Virus record (IMG/VR): IMGVR_UViG_3300022539_000260
Location: 1 to 33,230 of that record
Length of the DNA stretch: 33,230 nucleotides
Reading direction: 5' to 3' (one strand)
Origin: a virus
Shown here piece after piece: positions 13,968 to 22,421 of this stretch. A model generated the notes under the pieces. It did not search any database and was not told the origin of the DNA. It saw nothing but the letters and a program-made list of their open reading frames with translations. How positions within the stretch are numbered: position 1 is the first letter of the stretch; every line of letters starts with the position of its first letter. The position numbers and the translations under genes were made by a program.

Positions 13968-15146
13968 TCATACTGCATATCTCCATCTCATATACGGCGC
14001 TAATCTTTTTGCTATATGTTGAGGGATGTCCCTTGCTCCGCCACCGCCTTCATTGGCATAGACTATTTTATGGTCGGCAAGCCGTTCTTCTTTAACGGTA
14101 GAATCCGTTTTACGACTTCTGTAATAAGTATTTATAAGGTCGATTGTTATCTGCTCTAAATCTGCCGGTGTAGTTGAATAGCCTGCCGTATATCTAACGA
14201 TTATATTATTATGCCCTGATGTAAAACCAGTCGGCAGATATATAATTCCCCTATTGGCATAAATTTGATAGTCCGATTCGGGGTCGTCTGGGCACTGGAC
14301 GTAGGCGTAACTATCCAAGCATTCTAATCCCATAACCGGTAGGAGTTCATCAGCCTCCCATACTCCATAAGTAGATGATTGCAGAGTAGCTGTCCAGCCT
14401 GTTGTTAATTCATCGTTTATCTTCGCCACCAATTCTGTTAATGTATAATCGGCTAAAGTTAATTCGTCATTGCCGTCGTTAGTACCGCCATCGACATACA
14501 AAGTCATATTAGTAACATCAACAGTTGCCCTTGCGGTATAGGCATCGCTATTAACATTAGTCAGCCGCACCATATCCGTTCGGCCTACGGATAATAAATT
14601 GATTGCCGTAATTGGGTATTCTTTTAGGAACAATTCGGTTGTCCCGTCTCCGTCATATTGCTGCCGATAAGAGGCCGAGCGTAAAGTCCTATCGCAATAC
14701 CCTTCAATCGCTGAAGTCGCCCTGCTAACTAAATAACCTATCAGAGTATCGTCGTCAGTATGTGTTATCCCCGCATAGCTTTTGTAATTAGCCGTACTGG
14801 TCAATGCGCCAGTCGTTGCGGTAGGCGTATCTTCTATACCGAGACAGAGAAATGTATAGCTTTTAGCAAGCGTAATGCTTGATACAACGGCTGTAATCCG
14901 TATTGAATAAGATTTATAACGCTCAAAACCATTAGCAGTTGTGCAGGCAATTTGCTTCAAGCAAAAACCAGTCTTAGCGTCGAAGTCTTTTGACATCGTC
15001 CCCGTCAGGATTTCGGTAGTAGTAGTATCTTCATAGACGGCATAACTAACATTGCCTGTAGGCGTAGCCGCCGCACCCGTACCATCTTTGGTATTAATCG
15101 TGAAGGTCAAGTTTTGACCTAAAATACATTGTGCTGGACATCCCAT
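13968..15146 (-). CDS. Head-tail connector (gp6-like) with added N-terminal Ig-like domain
   Basis: 392 residues, three to four times the length of ordinary gp6-like connectors. Residues about 1-105 are an Ig-like beta domain (LTFTINTKDGTGAAATPTG). From about 118 the connector begins (YKSYAGITHTDDDTLIGYLV, ATSAIEGYCDRTL). A long beta-rich insert of about 120 residues follows, then the helical end (ADLEQITIDLINTYYRSRK...PHIAKRLAPYMRWRYA-like). It probably forms the ring under the portal; the added domains may face outward. Confidence 0.7.
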   Translation of the reverse strand: MGCPAQCILGQNLTFTINTKDGTGAAATPTGNVSYAVYEDTTTTEILTGTMSKDFDAKTGFCLKQIACTTANGFERYKSYSIRITAVVSSITLAKSYTFLCLGIEDTPTATTGALTSTANYKSYAGITHTDDDTLIGYLVSRATSAIEGYCDRTLRSASYRQQYDGDGTTELFLKEYPITAINLLSVGRTDMVRLTNVNSDAYTARATVDVTNMTLYVDGGTNDGNDELTLADYTLTELVAKINDELTTGWTATLQSSTYGVWEADELLPVMGLECLDSYAYVQCPDDPESDYQIYANRGIIYLPTGFTSGHNNIIVRYTAGYSTTPADLEQITIDLINTYYRSRKTDSTVKEERLADHKIVYANEGGGGARDIPQHIAKRLAPYMRWRYAV

Positions 15147-15147
15147 A

Positions 15148-16479
15148 TCAATCCTCTATAAATGGCGCACTCCCACCAGCGGCGGTATCTGCAAGTATGG
15201 CATCGAGAATAAGGTCGAGCCGCCCACCATTTATCCAATCAGTTAAGACAGCGGCCCTAACAACTGACAATCGTGTATTTGTTGTAGTCGTAGCGGCTAT
15301 TATGGTATCTGTATTATCATAAGTATTATCGATTTTAGTTTCTAAAGTATTGAGAATCCCATCTTTTAATGCCTCAAGGCTTTCGGTGGTATTGGTAAAA
15401 TCACTCCAGTCAGCCGTTGCATCTTTACTTACTATCTTTGCAAGTGCGGTATTATTAACAACGTCATCCGCTCCGCAAGCGACTTTCATTAGATGGTCGA
15501 GATTAATATCAGAAAGAGCAGTGTCGGCTTGAGTATTAACTGCGGCAGCAAAACCGGAATCGCCAATCGTTATCGTTCCACTTGTGGTACTATAAGCACA
15601 ACCATTAACAACAATAGTCCCAGTAGTGTTATACAAATCAAATGGCCCTGTCCCTGCACTTGCCGAGACAGTCGAAAAGGAACAGCCCTGAAATATTATC
15701 ATAGTGGAAGCGTGGGTTGTCTTGACCCCATAAGCTTCCCCACTCTGGTTAGCTCCGCCGTCCACATCGAAAAGACAGTTATTAAATGTCATATTAGCCG
15801 CAGCAAATGCGTGGTCTATACAGCCACCAAGATTATTTGCAGTTGTATCTATTCGACGGGCAATAATAGAACAATTATTAAAACATCCACGACCGCCTCC
15901 AAAAATACTGCGGGAATTAGTGGTCGTACCATAAGTACCGTCTGTTATAAGAACACAATTATCGAATACAAATCCGAGAGCAGCATGTACATTAACACCG
16001 TCATATTTGCCTTTGATTCTGGAATTTTTAACTATGTAATTAAACGAATCCGTCATAAGCAATCCGTCAGTCCTGCCGTACATAATACAGCCATCTATCA
16101 ATATATCAGTTTTTCCATCTGCGTTTACTGCATAAATATCCGTGGTTGCCTCCAATGCCTCTATGTTAAGATTCAATAGGGTACACCCGTTTTCGAGCAC
16201 AAGGGCATTTCCAGAAGCTGGGACTATTTTGGATTTGTAACGGTCAGTACCTATAATTGTGAGGGTTTTATTTGCCGTATCCAAATTGACAGTTTCGGCA
16301 TAATCTCCTGGCCAGATTATAATGGTATCACCAGAAGCGGCAGCAGAGAGAGCCGAGCCGATTGTAAGTTTAGAATCATTTACCAATGAAATAGGATATT
16401 GCTGAGCAAGACCACCATTAGCATCGTTGCCGGTTTTGGAAACGTGAAAAACGTGGTCGCTGTCATAAATCATATCCAC
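15148..16479 (-). CDS. Right-handed beta-helix protein with phage-type C-terminal segment
   Basis: 443 residues. It opens HVSKTGNDANGGLAQQYPI and TIGSALSAAASGDTIIIWPG, the usual start of pectate-lyase-like beta-helix proteins, followed by repeated rungs (LINLNIEAL-, FDNCVLI-, FNNCSII-, FQGCSFS-like). From about residue 315 it changes to LDHLMKVACGADDVV and SKDATADWSDFTN, a linker type common in phage structural proteins. It could be a head-exposed or tail glycan-binding protein. Confidence 0.7.
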   Translation of the reverse strand: MDMIYDSDHVFHVSKTGNDANGGLAQQYPISLVNDSKLTIGSALSAAASGDTIIIWPGDYAETVNLDTANKTLTIIGTDRYKSKIVPASGNALVLENGCTLLNLNIEALEATTDIYAVNADGKTDILIDGCIMYGRTDGLLMTDSFNYIVKNSRIKGKYDGVNVHAALGFVFDNCVLITDGTYGTTTNSRSIFGGGRGCFNNCSIIARRIDTTANNLGGCIDHAFAAANMTFNNCLFDVDGGANQSGEAYGVKTTHASTMIIFQGCSFSTVSASAGTGPFDLYNTTGTIVVNGCAYSTTSGTITIGDSGFAAAVNTQADTALSDINLDHLMKVACGADDVVNNTALAKIVSKDATADWSDFTNTTESLEALKDGILNTLETKIDNTYDNTDTIIAATTTTNTRLSVVRAAVLTDWINGGRLDLILDAILADTAAGGSAPFIED

Positions 16480-16482
16480 TCC

Positions 16483-16938
16483 TTATGAAGCTCGTGCTCC
16501 AGGCACTAACGGTCTGTAACGAAGAAAAATAGTTGCTATTCCGGTACTGGGGGTAGATGTAGATAGTTTCAAATCAATCCCACCGACAGGTACAATTATC
16601 GGATTATTGTCCAAGCCTTCGGGCAAGTCCGTACCCGTAGCCGCTTTCACCATAACAACCTGACTTCCGCCGACAACATAGAAGAAATCGCCTTGTGCAG
16701 CACTCGCTATATCGGGAGCAGCAGTTCCTTCGCTTATATGAGTTGAACTGCCTAAGGTCGGGTCGGACTCGAAATGTATTAAGCAAGCATTCGCAGATAC
16801 TGCTGTTGTAATCTCCATAACTAACACATCAAGAAGTATAGGCCCGCCAGCCACAGTAAAGACATCAACTACATCGCCACCCGTTAGAGCAACGGCGGTA
16901 TTCTGGATACATCGAGATTCAAAATGTTCGTATGCCAT
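16483..16938 (-). CDS. Phage structural protein, decoration-like
   Basis: 151 residues, beta-rich throughout with no long helices (ALTGGDVVDVFTVAGGPILL, GIATIFLRYRPLVPG). No family recognised. ATG overlaps the stop upstream (TAATG). Length, composition and location among decoration-like genes suggest a head or connector accessory protein. Confidence 0.55.
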   Translation of the reverse strand: MAYEHFESRCIQNTAVALTGGDVVDVFTVAGGPILLDVLVMEITTAVSANACLIHFESDPTLGSSTHISEGTAAPDIASAAQGDFFYVVGGSQVVMVKAATGTDLPEGLDNNPIIVPVGGIDLKLSTSTPSTGIATIFLRYRPLVPGARAS

Positions 16939-17096
16939 TAAATTATATCCTTCGTCCGTTCAAAAACTTTTCTGGCCTCGTGAGCGTCAAGCTCTATTTC
17001 ATTTACGGCAACAAATTCGTCTGATTCGGTTGCGAGAGCCGCCAAATCGTGAGTAATTTTGGCCAATTCATCGAATAATTCTTTTATCGTTTTCAT
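16938..17096 (-). CDS. Small acidic helical protein
   Basis: 52 residues (MKTIKELFDELAKITHDL...), wholly helical and acidic. Its start overlaps the upstream stop (ATGA) and its stop overlaps the downstream start (TAATG), so it fits the operon exactly. Function unknown; it follows the coiled-coil/TM gene. Confidence 0.65.
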   Translation of the reverse strand: MKTIKELFDELAKITHDLAALATESDEFVAVNEIELDAHEARKVFERTKDII

Positions 17097-17284
17097 TTTA
17101 CTATCCTCGATACCAAACTTGCATAAGTCAAAGCACAGCCCAATAAAAAGGTTAATAATGATATAACAAGCGTAGCCCAGACCGGAAGCCGGTCTCTTAA
17201 CTTATTAAGAGCCGCCCATTGGTCTTCGTTCTCTTTCTCTAATGTATCAAGTCGCTGGCCGTGAACATCGCAGGGATTATCCAT
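17093..17284 (-). CDS. XhlA-like coiled-coil / single-TM protein
   Basis: 63 residues from ATG 17284; a longer reading overlaps the upstream gene without need. Charged coiled coil (HGQRLDTLEKENEDQWAALNK) followed by one C-terminal membrane helix (WATLVISLLTFLLGCALTYA). This order resembles the XhlA holin-associated family, so it is the best lysis candidate in the window, though membrane anchoring of another process is possible. Confidence 0.6.
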   Translation of the reverse strand: MDNPCDVHGQRLDTLEKENEDQWAALNKLRDRLPVWATLVISLLTFLLGCALTYASLVSRIVK

Positions 17285-17286
17285 AG

Positions 17287-17844
17287 TTAGTCTCTGTAAT
17301 AAAAGTGGATACAACCTGTGTACTTACCGTCTTTGGTACAGGATACGCTGATAGATTGACCGTGCGGAATGACCCAACCGCCAGGCACGCTAAGCTCGGC
17401 ATTATAATTCTTTAATGGCTGTTTCTGAGCGTAACCTACATAAGCATTCGATTCGGTTGTCATATCGCCGGAACCGTCATTGACATAAAACAATCCACCG
17501 GCTGGCTTACTACTGGCTCCATTGATATTACCAGGCGTAACCGCTGTACTATTGGCAATCGTAGCAGAAAATGTACCGCCAAGATTTATCTCAAGTATGG
17601 CATTATCATCAGTATCGTTACCAGCTACATTGACTTCGGTAACTATTATATTTCTGCCTTTGGCGTCTTCGTTAATTATCAAGGCGATAAGATAATCGTC
17701 TGCGCTGAGAGTAATCCCGTCAATATGCAGAATATACGCATCGCCATTGAGGGCAGCTGTGAGAGCAGGATTGTCCGTTGTTACCTGCAAATGCTCATTT
17801 CTTACATCGGCTTTGTTCCCGTCTTTAGCACCTTCTATTAACAT
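17287..17844 (-). CDS. Structural paralogue family A, copy 4
   Basis: 185 residues. The N-terminus MLIEGAKDGNKADVRNEHLQ and the C-terminus IHFYYRD align with the other A copies (MLIEDGTGSGRIAAVINNELQ, HLYFYMED). The middle is more diverged. Beta-rich, no known domain. It lies after the capsid genes and is probably a virion surface or decoration protein. Confidence 0.65.
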   Translation of the reverse strand: MLIEGAKDGNKADVRNEHLQVTTDNPALTAALNGDAYILHIDGITLSADDYLIALIINEDAKGRNIIVTEVNVAGNDTDDNAILEINLGGTFSATIANSTAVTPGNINGASSKPAGGLFYVNDGSGDMTTESNAYVGYAQKQPLKNYNAELSVPGGWVIPHGQSISVSCTKDGKYTGCIHFYYRD

Positions 17845-17881
17845 AATTTTGTCTCCTTAAATGTTTTGCTTTTTAACATTC

Positions 17882-18430
17882 CTATTCTCTAAAATAAAAA
17901 TAGACATTCATGTTGTGAAGCCCTATTGTTAAATCCTGAAAAAACAGCCGTGTTCCCGAAGCTAAAATTATCCCCGCTGGGAAATCAAAACTGCGAAGCA
18001 GAAGTGCCGTTTCGGAAAACTTTAACAATGCTACAACGCTTCCACCAGTAATAGCCAATTCGGTAGCATCCTGTGTACAATCAACATCTGCATTATTACC
18101 GTAAGCAGTATTCATATTTATCGGCGTAAGCACATCCCCAGCATCCGTACCTGCATCGGTAGCGCCGAGATAAACTGCAATCTCCTGTTTGGCGGCAGCA
18201 TGCCATCCTTCAATCTTGAAAATCACCAAATCTCTTGAGTCATTGTTTTTCAAATAAAAGAAATCCTGAGTTGCGCCGGCGGCGGTCGTTATATCCGATA
18301 AAACAGAATAACAATCGCCCCTCAAGTTGGCTTTTAACGCCTCGCTTGCAGTCGATACGGCTAAATTGTATCTCTCATCAACTCCAGCTTTATCTCCCGA
18401 ACCTGGACTACCTTCTATTGTGGCTTTCAT
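17882..18430 (-). CDS. Structural paralogue family A, copy 3
   Basis: 182 residues. EGSPGSGDKAGVDERYNL, ALKANLRGDCYSVL, RDLVIFKIEGW, AITGGSVVALLKF, FDFPAGIILASGTRL and YFYFRE all match copy 2 closely, showing a fairly recent duplication. Preceded by a small hairpin and AAGGAG. Confidence 0.7.
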   Translation of the reverse strand: MKATIEGSPGSGDKAGVDERYNLAVSTASEALKANLRGDCYSVLSDITTAAGATQDFFYLKNNDSRDLVIFKIEGWHAAAKQEIAVYLGATDAGTDAGDVLTPINMNTAYGNNADVDCTQDATELAITGGSVVALLKFSETALLLRSFDFPAGIILASGTRLFFQDLTIGLHNMNVYFYFRE

Positions 18431-18452
18431 AATTTACTCCTTAAAAAATATT

Positions 18453-19007
18453 TTACTTTTTAATATCTTCCATATAAAAATACAGGTGCATATCCACAAC
18501 GTCTCCCATCTTAGCTTCCATGTGCAATCGTGTACCAGGTGCTAAAATTATCCCTGACGGAAAATCAAAGGTCTCAAATAACAGCGTAGTATGGTGAAAC
18601 TTCAATGTCGTTACAATACTCCCGCCCGTAACTGCCAAGTTAGTATCATCTGAAGCACAATATACATCGGCGGTATTCGTAAAGCCTGAATTGTTATTGA
18701 CTTGAAGCTCGGTATCGCCAGCGCCCGTACCATCGTCCGTAGCGCCGACTAAAACATTCCATTCCTCATCAACATCGACACACCAGCCTTCGATTTTGTA
18801 AATTACCAAATTGCGGTAATCGTTATTCATCATATAGAACCAGTCTTGGCCGGCACCGCCAGGGTCAACGTCGTCAACGACAACAGTATAGGCATCGCCT
18901 CTTAGATTGGCTTTCAAAGCAGCGACTTCGGTAGTAACCTGTAATTCATTGTTAATTACAGCAGCTATCCGACCCGAACCCGTGCCGTCCTCAATTAACA
19001 TATCCAT
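18453..19007 (-). CDS. Structural paralogue family A, copy 2
   Basis: 184 residues. It has the clearest form of the family N-terminus (LIEDGTGSGRIAAVINNELQ), then ALKANLRGDAYTVV, RNLVIYKIEGW, AVTGGSIVTTLKF and FDFPSGIILAPGTRL. Probably a virion protein. The end (DIKK stop) forms the loop of the intergenic hairpin. Confidence 0.7.
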   Translation of the reverse strand: MDMLIEDGTGSGRIAAVINNELQVTTEVAALKANLRGDAYTVVVDDVDPGGAGQDWFYMMNNDYRNLVIYKIEGWCVDVDEEWNVLVGATDDGTGAGDTELQVNNNSGFTNTADVYCASDDTNLAVTGGSIVTTLKFHHTTLLFETFDFPSGIILAPGTRLHMEAKMGDVVDMHLYFYMEDIKK

Positions 19008-19043
19008 AATTTTCTCCTTAAAACATTTTACTTTTTAATGCTT

Positions 19044-19304
19044 TCAATCATTCATTGCACTTGCGATTGTTTCTAAAAGCTCACTGGATTTCTTGGCCTG
19101 TATTAGTAATTCGTCCAGCCGAAAAAGCATCTCTACCCGCAGAGCAGCAACGCCTTCGTCTTTCAAAGACCATTTGCCATCTTGAAAAATCATCAGGTTG
19201 CCTGTGTCCTTCTCAAAAAAAGTCGAAGCAGGCGGGCAATCGGTCGGCTTAATATCACCGGATTCGCCAAGAAATCTTTTTATTGTAGATAATAGTTGTA
19301 TCAT
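19044..19304 (-). CDS. Small phage protein between family A copies
   Basis: 86 residues. The segment ASTFFEKDTGNLMIFQDGKW is a common short beta motif in phage structural-region proteins; the remainder is helical with a possible coiled coil (LFRLDELLIQAKKSSELLETI). Function unknown. Confidence 0.6.
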   Translation of the reverse strand: MIQLLSTIKRFLGESGDIKPTDCPPASTFFEKDTGNLMIFQDGKWSLKDEGVAALRVEMLFRLDELLIQAKKSSELLETIASAMND

Positions 19305-19314
19305 AAATTACTCC

Positions 19315-19944
19315 TTAATGTTCGTGGCCGTGCCCGGCCAGCATTTCTTCCTGCCAGTCCAATACCAGATTACAGATATTGTCATCATCAGTAGTAGTCT
19401 TAATAATCACCGCATACTGCTGGTTAAAACCTAAAATCCATTCATTTGCCGACCTTGCGCCTACCGCTTCAAATGCCTGCTTTAAGGCCGAGCCGATAGA
19501 ATGCTGCCATAATTCGGTGGTTGTAGTGATATTAGCGCCTGCTGCCTGGGTCTCATCGAACCGAGTAACAAAGCCTTTAACTGGCGTTGTTTCGATAGTC
19601 GATAATGTGCTTGCAATTCGTTTTTTGTTTCTATTGCGGTTATAAACCGTTAAGGTTGTCCCTTCGCCCACATCAATAGATGTATTCTCATAAAATGCAA
19701 ACGCAGCCGTTCCGGTAACTTCCGCCCTGAATCCTAAATGAATCCTTTTGTCCATCGGGGTATTAAAGGCAATCACAGTCATCTCGTTCGTATTAGTAAC
19801 GGTATTTTCGTAATGGCAGGTAAATAATTCACCTTCGTGCAATTGATGATGCACAATCGGTGTAGCGATACTATCAATCTCTAACCGGTTATTAGTATTA
19901 ACGCCCGCCTTTCTACTTGAACCTGTCCCGTCTCCTATTATCAT
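19315..19944 (-). CDS. Structural paralogue family A, copy 1 (diverged)
   Basis: 209 residues from ATG 19944, which gives an ATGA overlap with the upstream LamG-like gene; a GTG start five codons earlier is less likely. Only the N-terminus (MIIGDGTGSSRKAGVNTNNRL) matches the family; the body is different, with conserved-looking FVTRFDETQAAGANI. A shared tag on different bodies suggests the N-terminus is an assembly or attachment element. Ends HGHEH. Confidence 0.65.
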   Translation of the reverse strand: MIIGDGTGSSRKAGVNTNNRLEIDSIATPIVHHQLHEGELFTCHYENTVTNTNEMTVIAFNTPMDKRIHLGFRAEVTGTAAFAFYENTSIDVGEGTTLTVYNRNRNKKRIASTLSTIETTPVKGFVTRFDETQAAGANITTTTELWQHSIGSALKQAFEAVGARSANEWILGFNQQYAVIIKTTTDDDNICNLVLDWQEEMLAGHGHEH

Positions 19945-20741
19945 CTCAATTGCACACACTTAACCCAGTCGACATTCATAATTACATCGTTCGTACTATC
20001 GCCTTGACAGACGAAACTTACCGAAAGGGCGTCGGTTACAGGAATGCTCGTATAAACTACGGTCGTTAAAGCTATCTCTACACCATCGATAAAAGCATGG
20101 ATACCAGTAACCCCGTCAATGTGAAAACCGAGGCGAATCCAGGTATCTTCTGCAAATGTACCTGCCGTTCCCATCGTATCCTTTACTTCGACGGTGGCTT
20201 TACACATATAAAAGTAATTAACACCGGCCAGTCCGGTCTCTACGCCGAATCCGATAAACTCTGAACTGGCGGAATCCAAATTGCCATTTGGTGATAACGT
20301 AGTATCCTTTGCCGCCAGGCCAACAAAGGATTCTATCGTAGTGGCGGTATCATCTATATTAAGTCTTGCCTCAAACCAGATGTCCTTATTTGCTACCGGC
20401 AGGAAAGGGGCTATCGTCTGCTGTATCTGTATCCCCCTATGCTGAGTAGTACATTCGCTGTCAACTTGCAGAACGCCACCTGCCGCATCTGCAATAACTA
20501 AACCACCTTCGCCACCGGCCTGGGTAGCCGTCCAGTTTGCTAAGGTAGGCGGGTCGGCATCAGTAATCTTATAAAACTGGTTAAAGTCATCGAAGAAAAC
20601 ATACGCTAAAGTCGGGTCGGCGGCTATCGCTAATAAGGGACAATCAGCCCACACACCCGTCCTGTAATCGGAATTATTGACTTCATCATAGAAGCCCTTA
20701 ATCCCGCTTTTCCAATACGACCTTGTTTGTTGTGCGACCAT
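19941..20741 (-). CDS. LamG-like structural paralogue family B, copy 3
   Basis: 266 residues. SYWKSGIKGFYDEVNNSDYR, then VWADCPLLAIAADP, FFDDF, beta-sandwich sequence (IQIQQTIAPF, IWFEARLNI, IRLGFHIDG, HAFIDGVEIALTTV) and the end VDWVKCVQLR. This is a concanavalin/LamG-like fold by pattern. About half identical to copy 2 by eye. Confidence 0.7.
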   Translation of the reverse strand: MVAQQTRSYWKSGIKGFYDEVNNSDYRTGVWADCPLLAIAADPTLAYVFFDDFNQFYKITDADPPTLANWTATQAGGEGGLVIADAAGGVLQVDSECTTQHRGIQIQQTIAPFLPVANKDIWFEARLNIDDTATTIESFVGLAAKDTTLSPNGNLDSASSEFIGFGVETGLAGVNYFYMCKATVEVKDTMGTAGTFAEDTWIRLGFHIDGVTGIHAFIDGVEIALTTVVYTSIPVTDALSVSFVCQGDSTNDVIMNVDWVKCVQLR

Positions 20742-20751
20742 AATTATCTCC

Positions 20752-21546
20752 TTATCTTAATTGAACACACCTGACCCAATCGACGTGCAGCATCGGGTCT
20801 TCCGTGCCTTCCGTCTGACAGGTAAAGCCGAGAGTAAGTGCATCGTCTACCGGAAGACCGGTATAGACTACGGTCGTTAAGGCGACTTCAGCCCCGTTGA
20901 CGAAACAGTGAACGCCCGTAATACCATCAATATGAAAACCTAAACGAATATAAGTATTCTCTGCACAAGTAACCACTGAATCGCTTAACTCAGCTCCGCC
21001 TACACATTCATAAAACTTTATAGCCCCCGCCGCTCCTGTCTCCATTCCGAATCCGATATAGTCAGAGGTGGTGTCCAAATCGCCATCGTTCTTAATTAGT
21101 GTCCCATCAATTTTCGATAGACCAGCCCATAATTGAACCGTAGCGTAAGTTTCTAATACTTTGAGTCTCGTTTCGTACCAGATGTCCTTACCAGCGGCAC
21201 ATTTGAAGTGGGCTATCGCCTGCTGGATATGCAAGCCTTCATGCTGCGTAGTTGATTCGCTATCGACTTCTAAAATGCCAGTCGTACCTGTCAACAGTCG
21301 AAGAAGCCCTTTGGTATTACCGCCTTGCGTACAAGTCCAGCCCGACAAGGTAGGAGCATCAGCATCAGTGATAAGCGGGAACTGAGTGAAGTCCTCGAAT
21401 ACGATATATCCCAAAGATGGGTCGGCCTCGATTGCCAGTAGAGGGCAGTCTGCCCATACGCCGGTTCTATAATCAGAGCCGTTGACTTCTTCGTAGAAGT
21501 TTAATACGTTATCTTTCCAGTGCGACCTCAATTGTTGGTGTGGCAT
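20752..21546 (-). CDS. LamG-like structural paralogue family B, copy 2
   Basis: 264 residues. SHWKDNVLNFYEEVNGSDYR, VWADCPLLAIEADP, IVFEDF, IWYETRLKV, IRLGFHIDG, VDWVRCVQLR. Intact, with ribosome site AGGAG in the 54-base space before it. That space also holds the C-terminal relic of copy 1. Glycan or host-surface binding, or capsid decoration, is likely. Confidence 0.7.
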   Translation of the reverse strand: MPHQQLRSHWKDNVLNFYEEVNGSDYRTGVWADCPLLAIEADPSLGYIVFEDFTQFPLITDADAPTLSGWTCTQGGNTKGLLRLLTGTTGILEVDSESTTQHEGLHIQQAIAHFKCAAGKDIWYETRLKVLETYATVQLWAGLSKIDGTLIKNDGDLDTTSDYIGFGMETGAAGAIKFYECVGGAELSDSVVTCAENTYIRLGFHIDGITGVHCFVNGAEVALTTVVYTGLPVDDALTLGFTCQTEGTEDPMLHVDWVRCVQLR

Positions 21547-21600
21547 AATTTTTCTCCTTTATATTAATTTGACGCATTTAATACAATAGACTACCAGGTA

Positions 21601-22344
21601 TTATTCCGGCGTACCGCCTCCGGCCTTCGCACCAAAGAACAGTTCCATTTCTTCCAGACCGGAAAGCGTAATACTTGTTGCTGTCTTAGCCACACCGTCA
21701 ATATAAGGCGTTATAACGCTGGTTGTAGCAGCACCATCAAAGTAAAAGCCCAGTCTGTAAGATGTACCGCTAACGCAGGTCGTTTTCATCGTGGTAGCTG
21801 TTGAAGGCGTTCCGGCGTTGCTGCTCTCAAAGTAGATGTTCATAGTGGCGTCTACTTTGTAAAAGACAGCGCCATCGTAAGTGGCAGCGGGGCCGGCCCC
21901 GTCATCCACCAGGAAGTTCTCGGCAGCGGCATCCGCCAGACCGAAAACATAATTGGCTACATTAGTAGCGCCTTCCGTACAGGCATATTTGACCTCAAAC
22001 CATAGCTTTTTGCCTTCGGCAAACAGCCAGCTTTCGCTGTCGCTTACCTCGTAAAATTCATCGTTGTCATCAGAATCGCAATACGTTGTATATTGACCAC
22101 CAATACCTGCGGAGATTCCAGTAGTGCCTGTCGGTGCTCCTGCCGGGTGAACCTCTTTGGTAAATGATTCGCCGTCTGTATGCTCAAAAAAGTCTGTAAA
22201 GAAGATGTGCGCCAAACTTGGGTCGCACTTTATGGCTTGGATAGGACAGTTCGCCCATAAATCCTGACGCCAGGCGGAATGGCCTATCTTGTCCCAAAAG
22301 TTATGTACTCCGTTTTTCCAGTATGACCTTATTTCAGAAGCCAT
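21601..22344 (-). CDS. LamG-like structural paralogue family B, copy 1, early stop
   Basis: 247 residues. SYWKNGVHNFWDKIGHSAWR, LWANCPIQAIKCDPS, FFTDFF, LWFEVKYACTE and YRLGFYFDG align with copies 2 and 3. It stops (TAA at 21603-21601) where the sisters continue. The next 13 codons in the same frame (21600-21562) read YLVVYCIKCVKLI, like VDWVKCVQLR in the sisters, and end at a second TAA (21561-21559). So it is either C-terminally truncated or read through. The SD before its ATG is strong. Confidence 0.7.
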   Translation of the reverse strand: MASEIRSYWKNGVHNFWDKIGHSAWRQDLWANCPIQAIKCDPSLAHIFFTDFFEHTDGESFTKEVHPAGAPTGTTGISAGIGGQYTTYCDSDDNDEFYEVSDSESWLFAEGKKLWFEVKYACTEGATNVANYVFGLADAAAENFLVDDGAGPAATYDGAVFYKVDATMNIYFESSNAGTPSTATTMKTTCVSGTSYRLGFYFDGAATTSVITPYIDGVAKTATSITLSGLEEMELFFGAKAGGGTPE

Positions 22345-22379
22345 AGTAAACTCCTTTCGAGTTTAATGGATTCCCCCTA

Positions 22380-22407
22380 CCCCCCGCTCCGCAAAGAGCA
22401 AGGGGGG
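22380..22407. repeat. Strong GC hairpin between decoration genes
   Basis: Six C / six G outer stem, AA bulge, GCTC/GAGC inner stem, six-base loop. No T run follows on either strand, so it is not a standard terminator; it could stabilise or separate the messages of neighbouring genes. Confidence 0.6.
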
Positions 22408-22421
22408 AGGAGGAAAATGAT

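Noticed and set aside
15493-16179. 228-codon plus-strand frame opposite the beta-helix gene
   Set aside because: Shadow of a repetitive beta-helix gene; low-complexity Ser/Ile/Cys composition without a start signal.
22380-22407. GC hairpin as an intrinsic terminator
   Set aside because: No T run follows on the minus strand, the direction of transcription.
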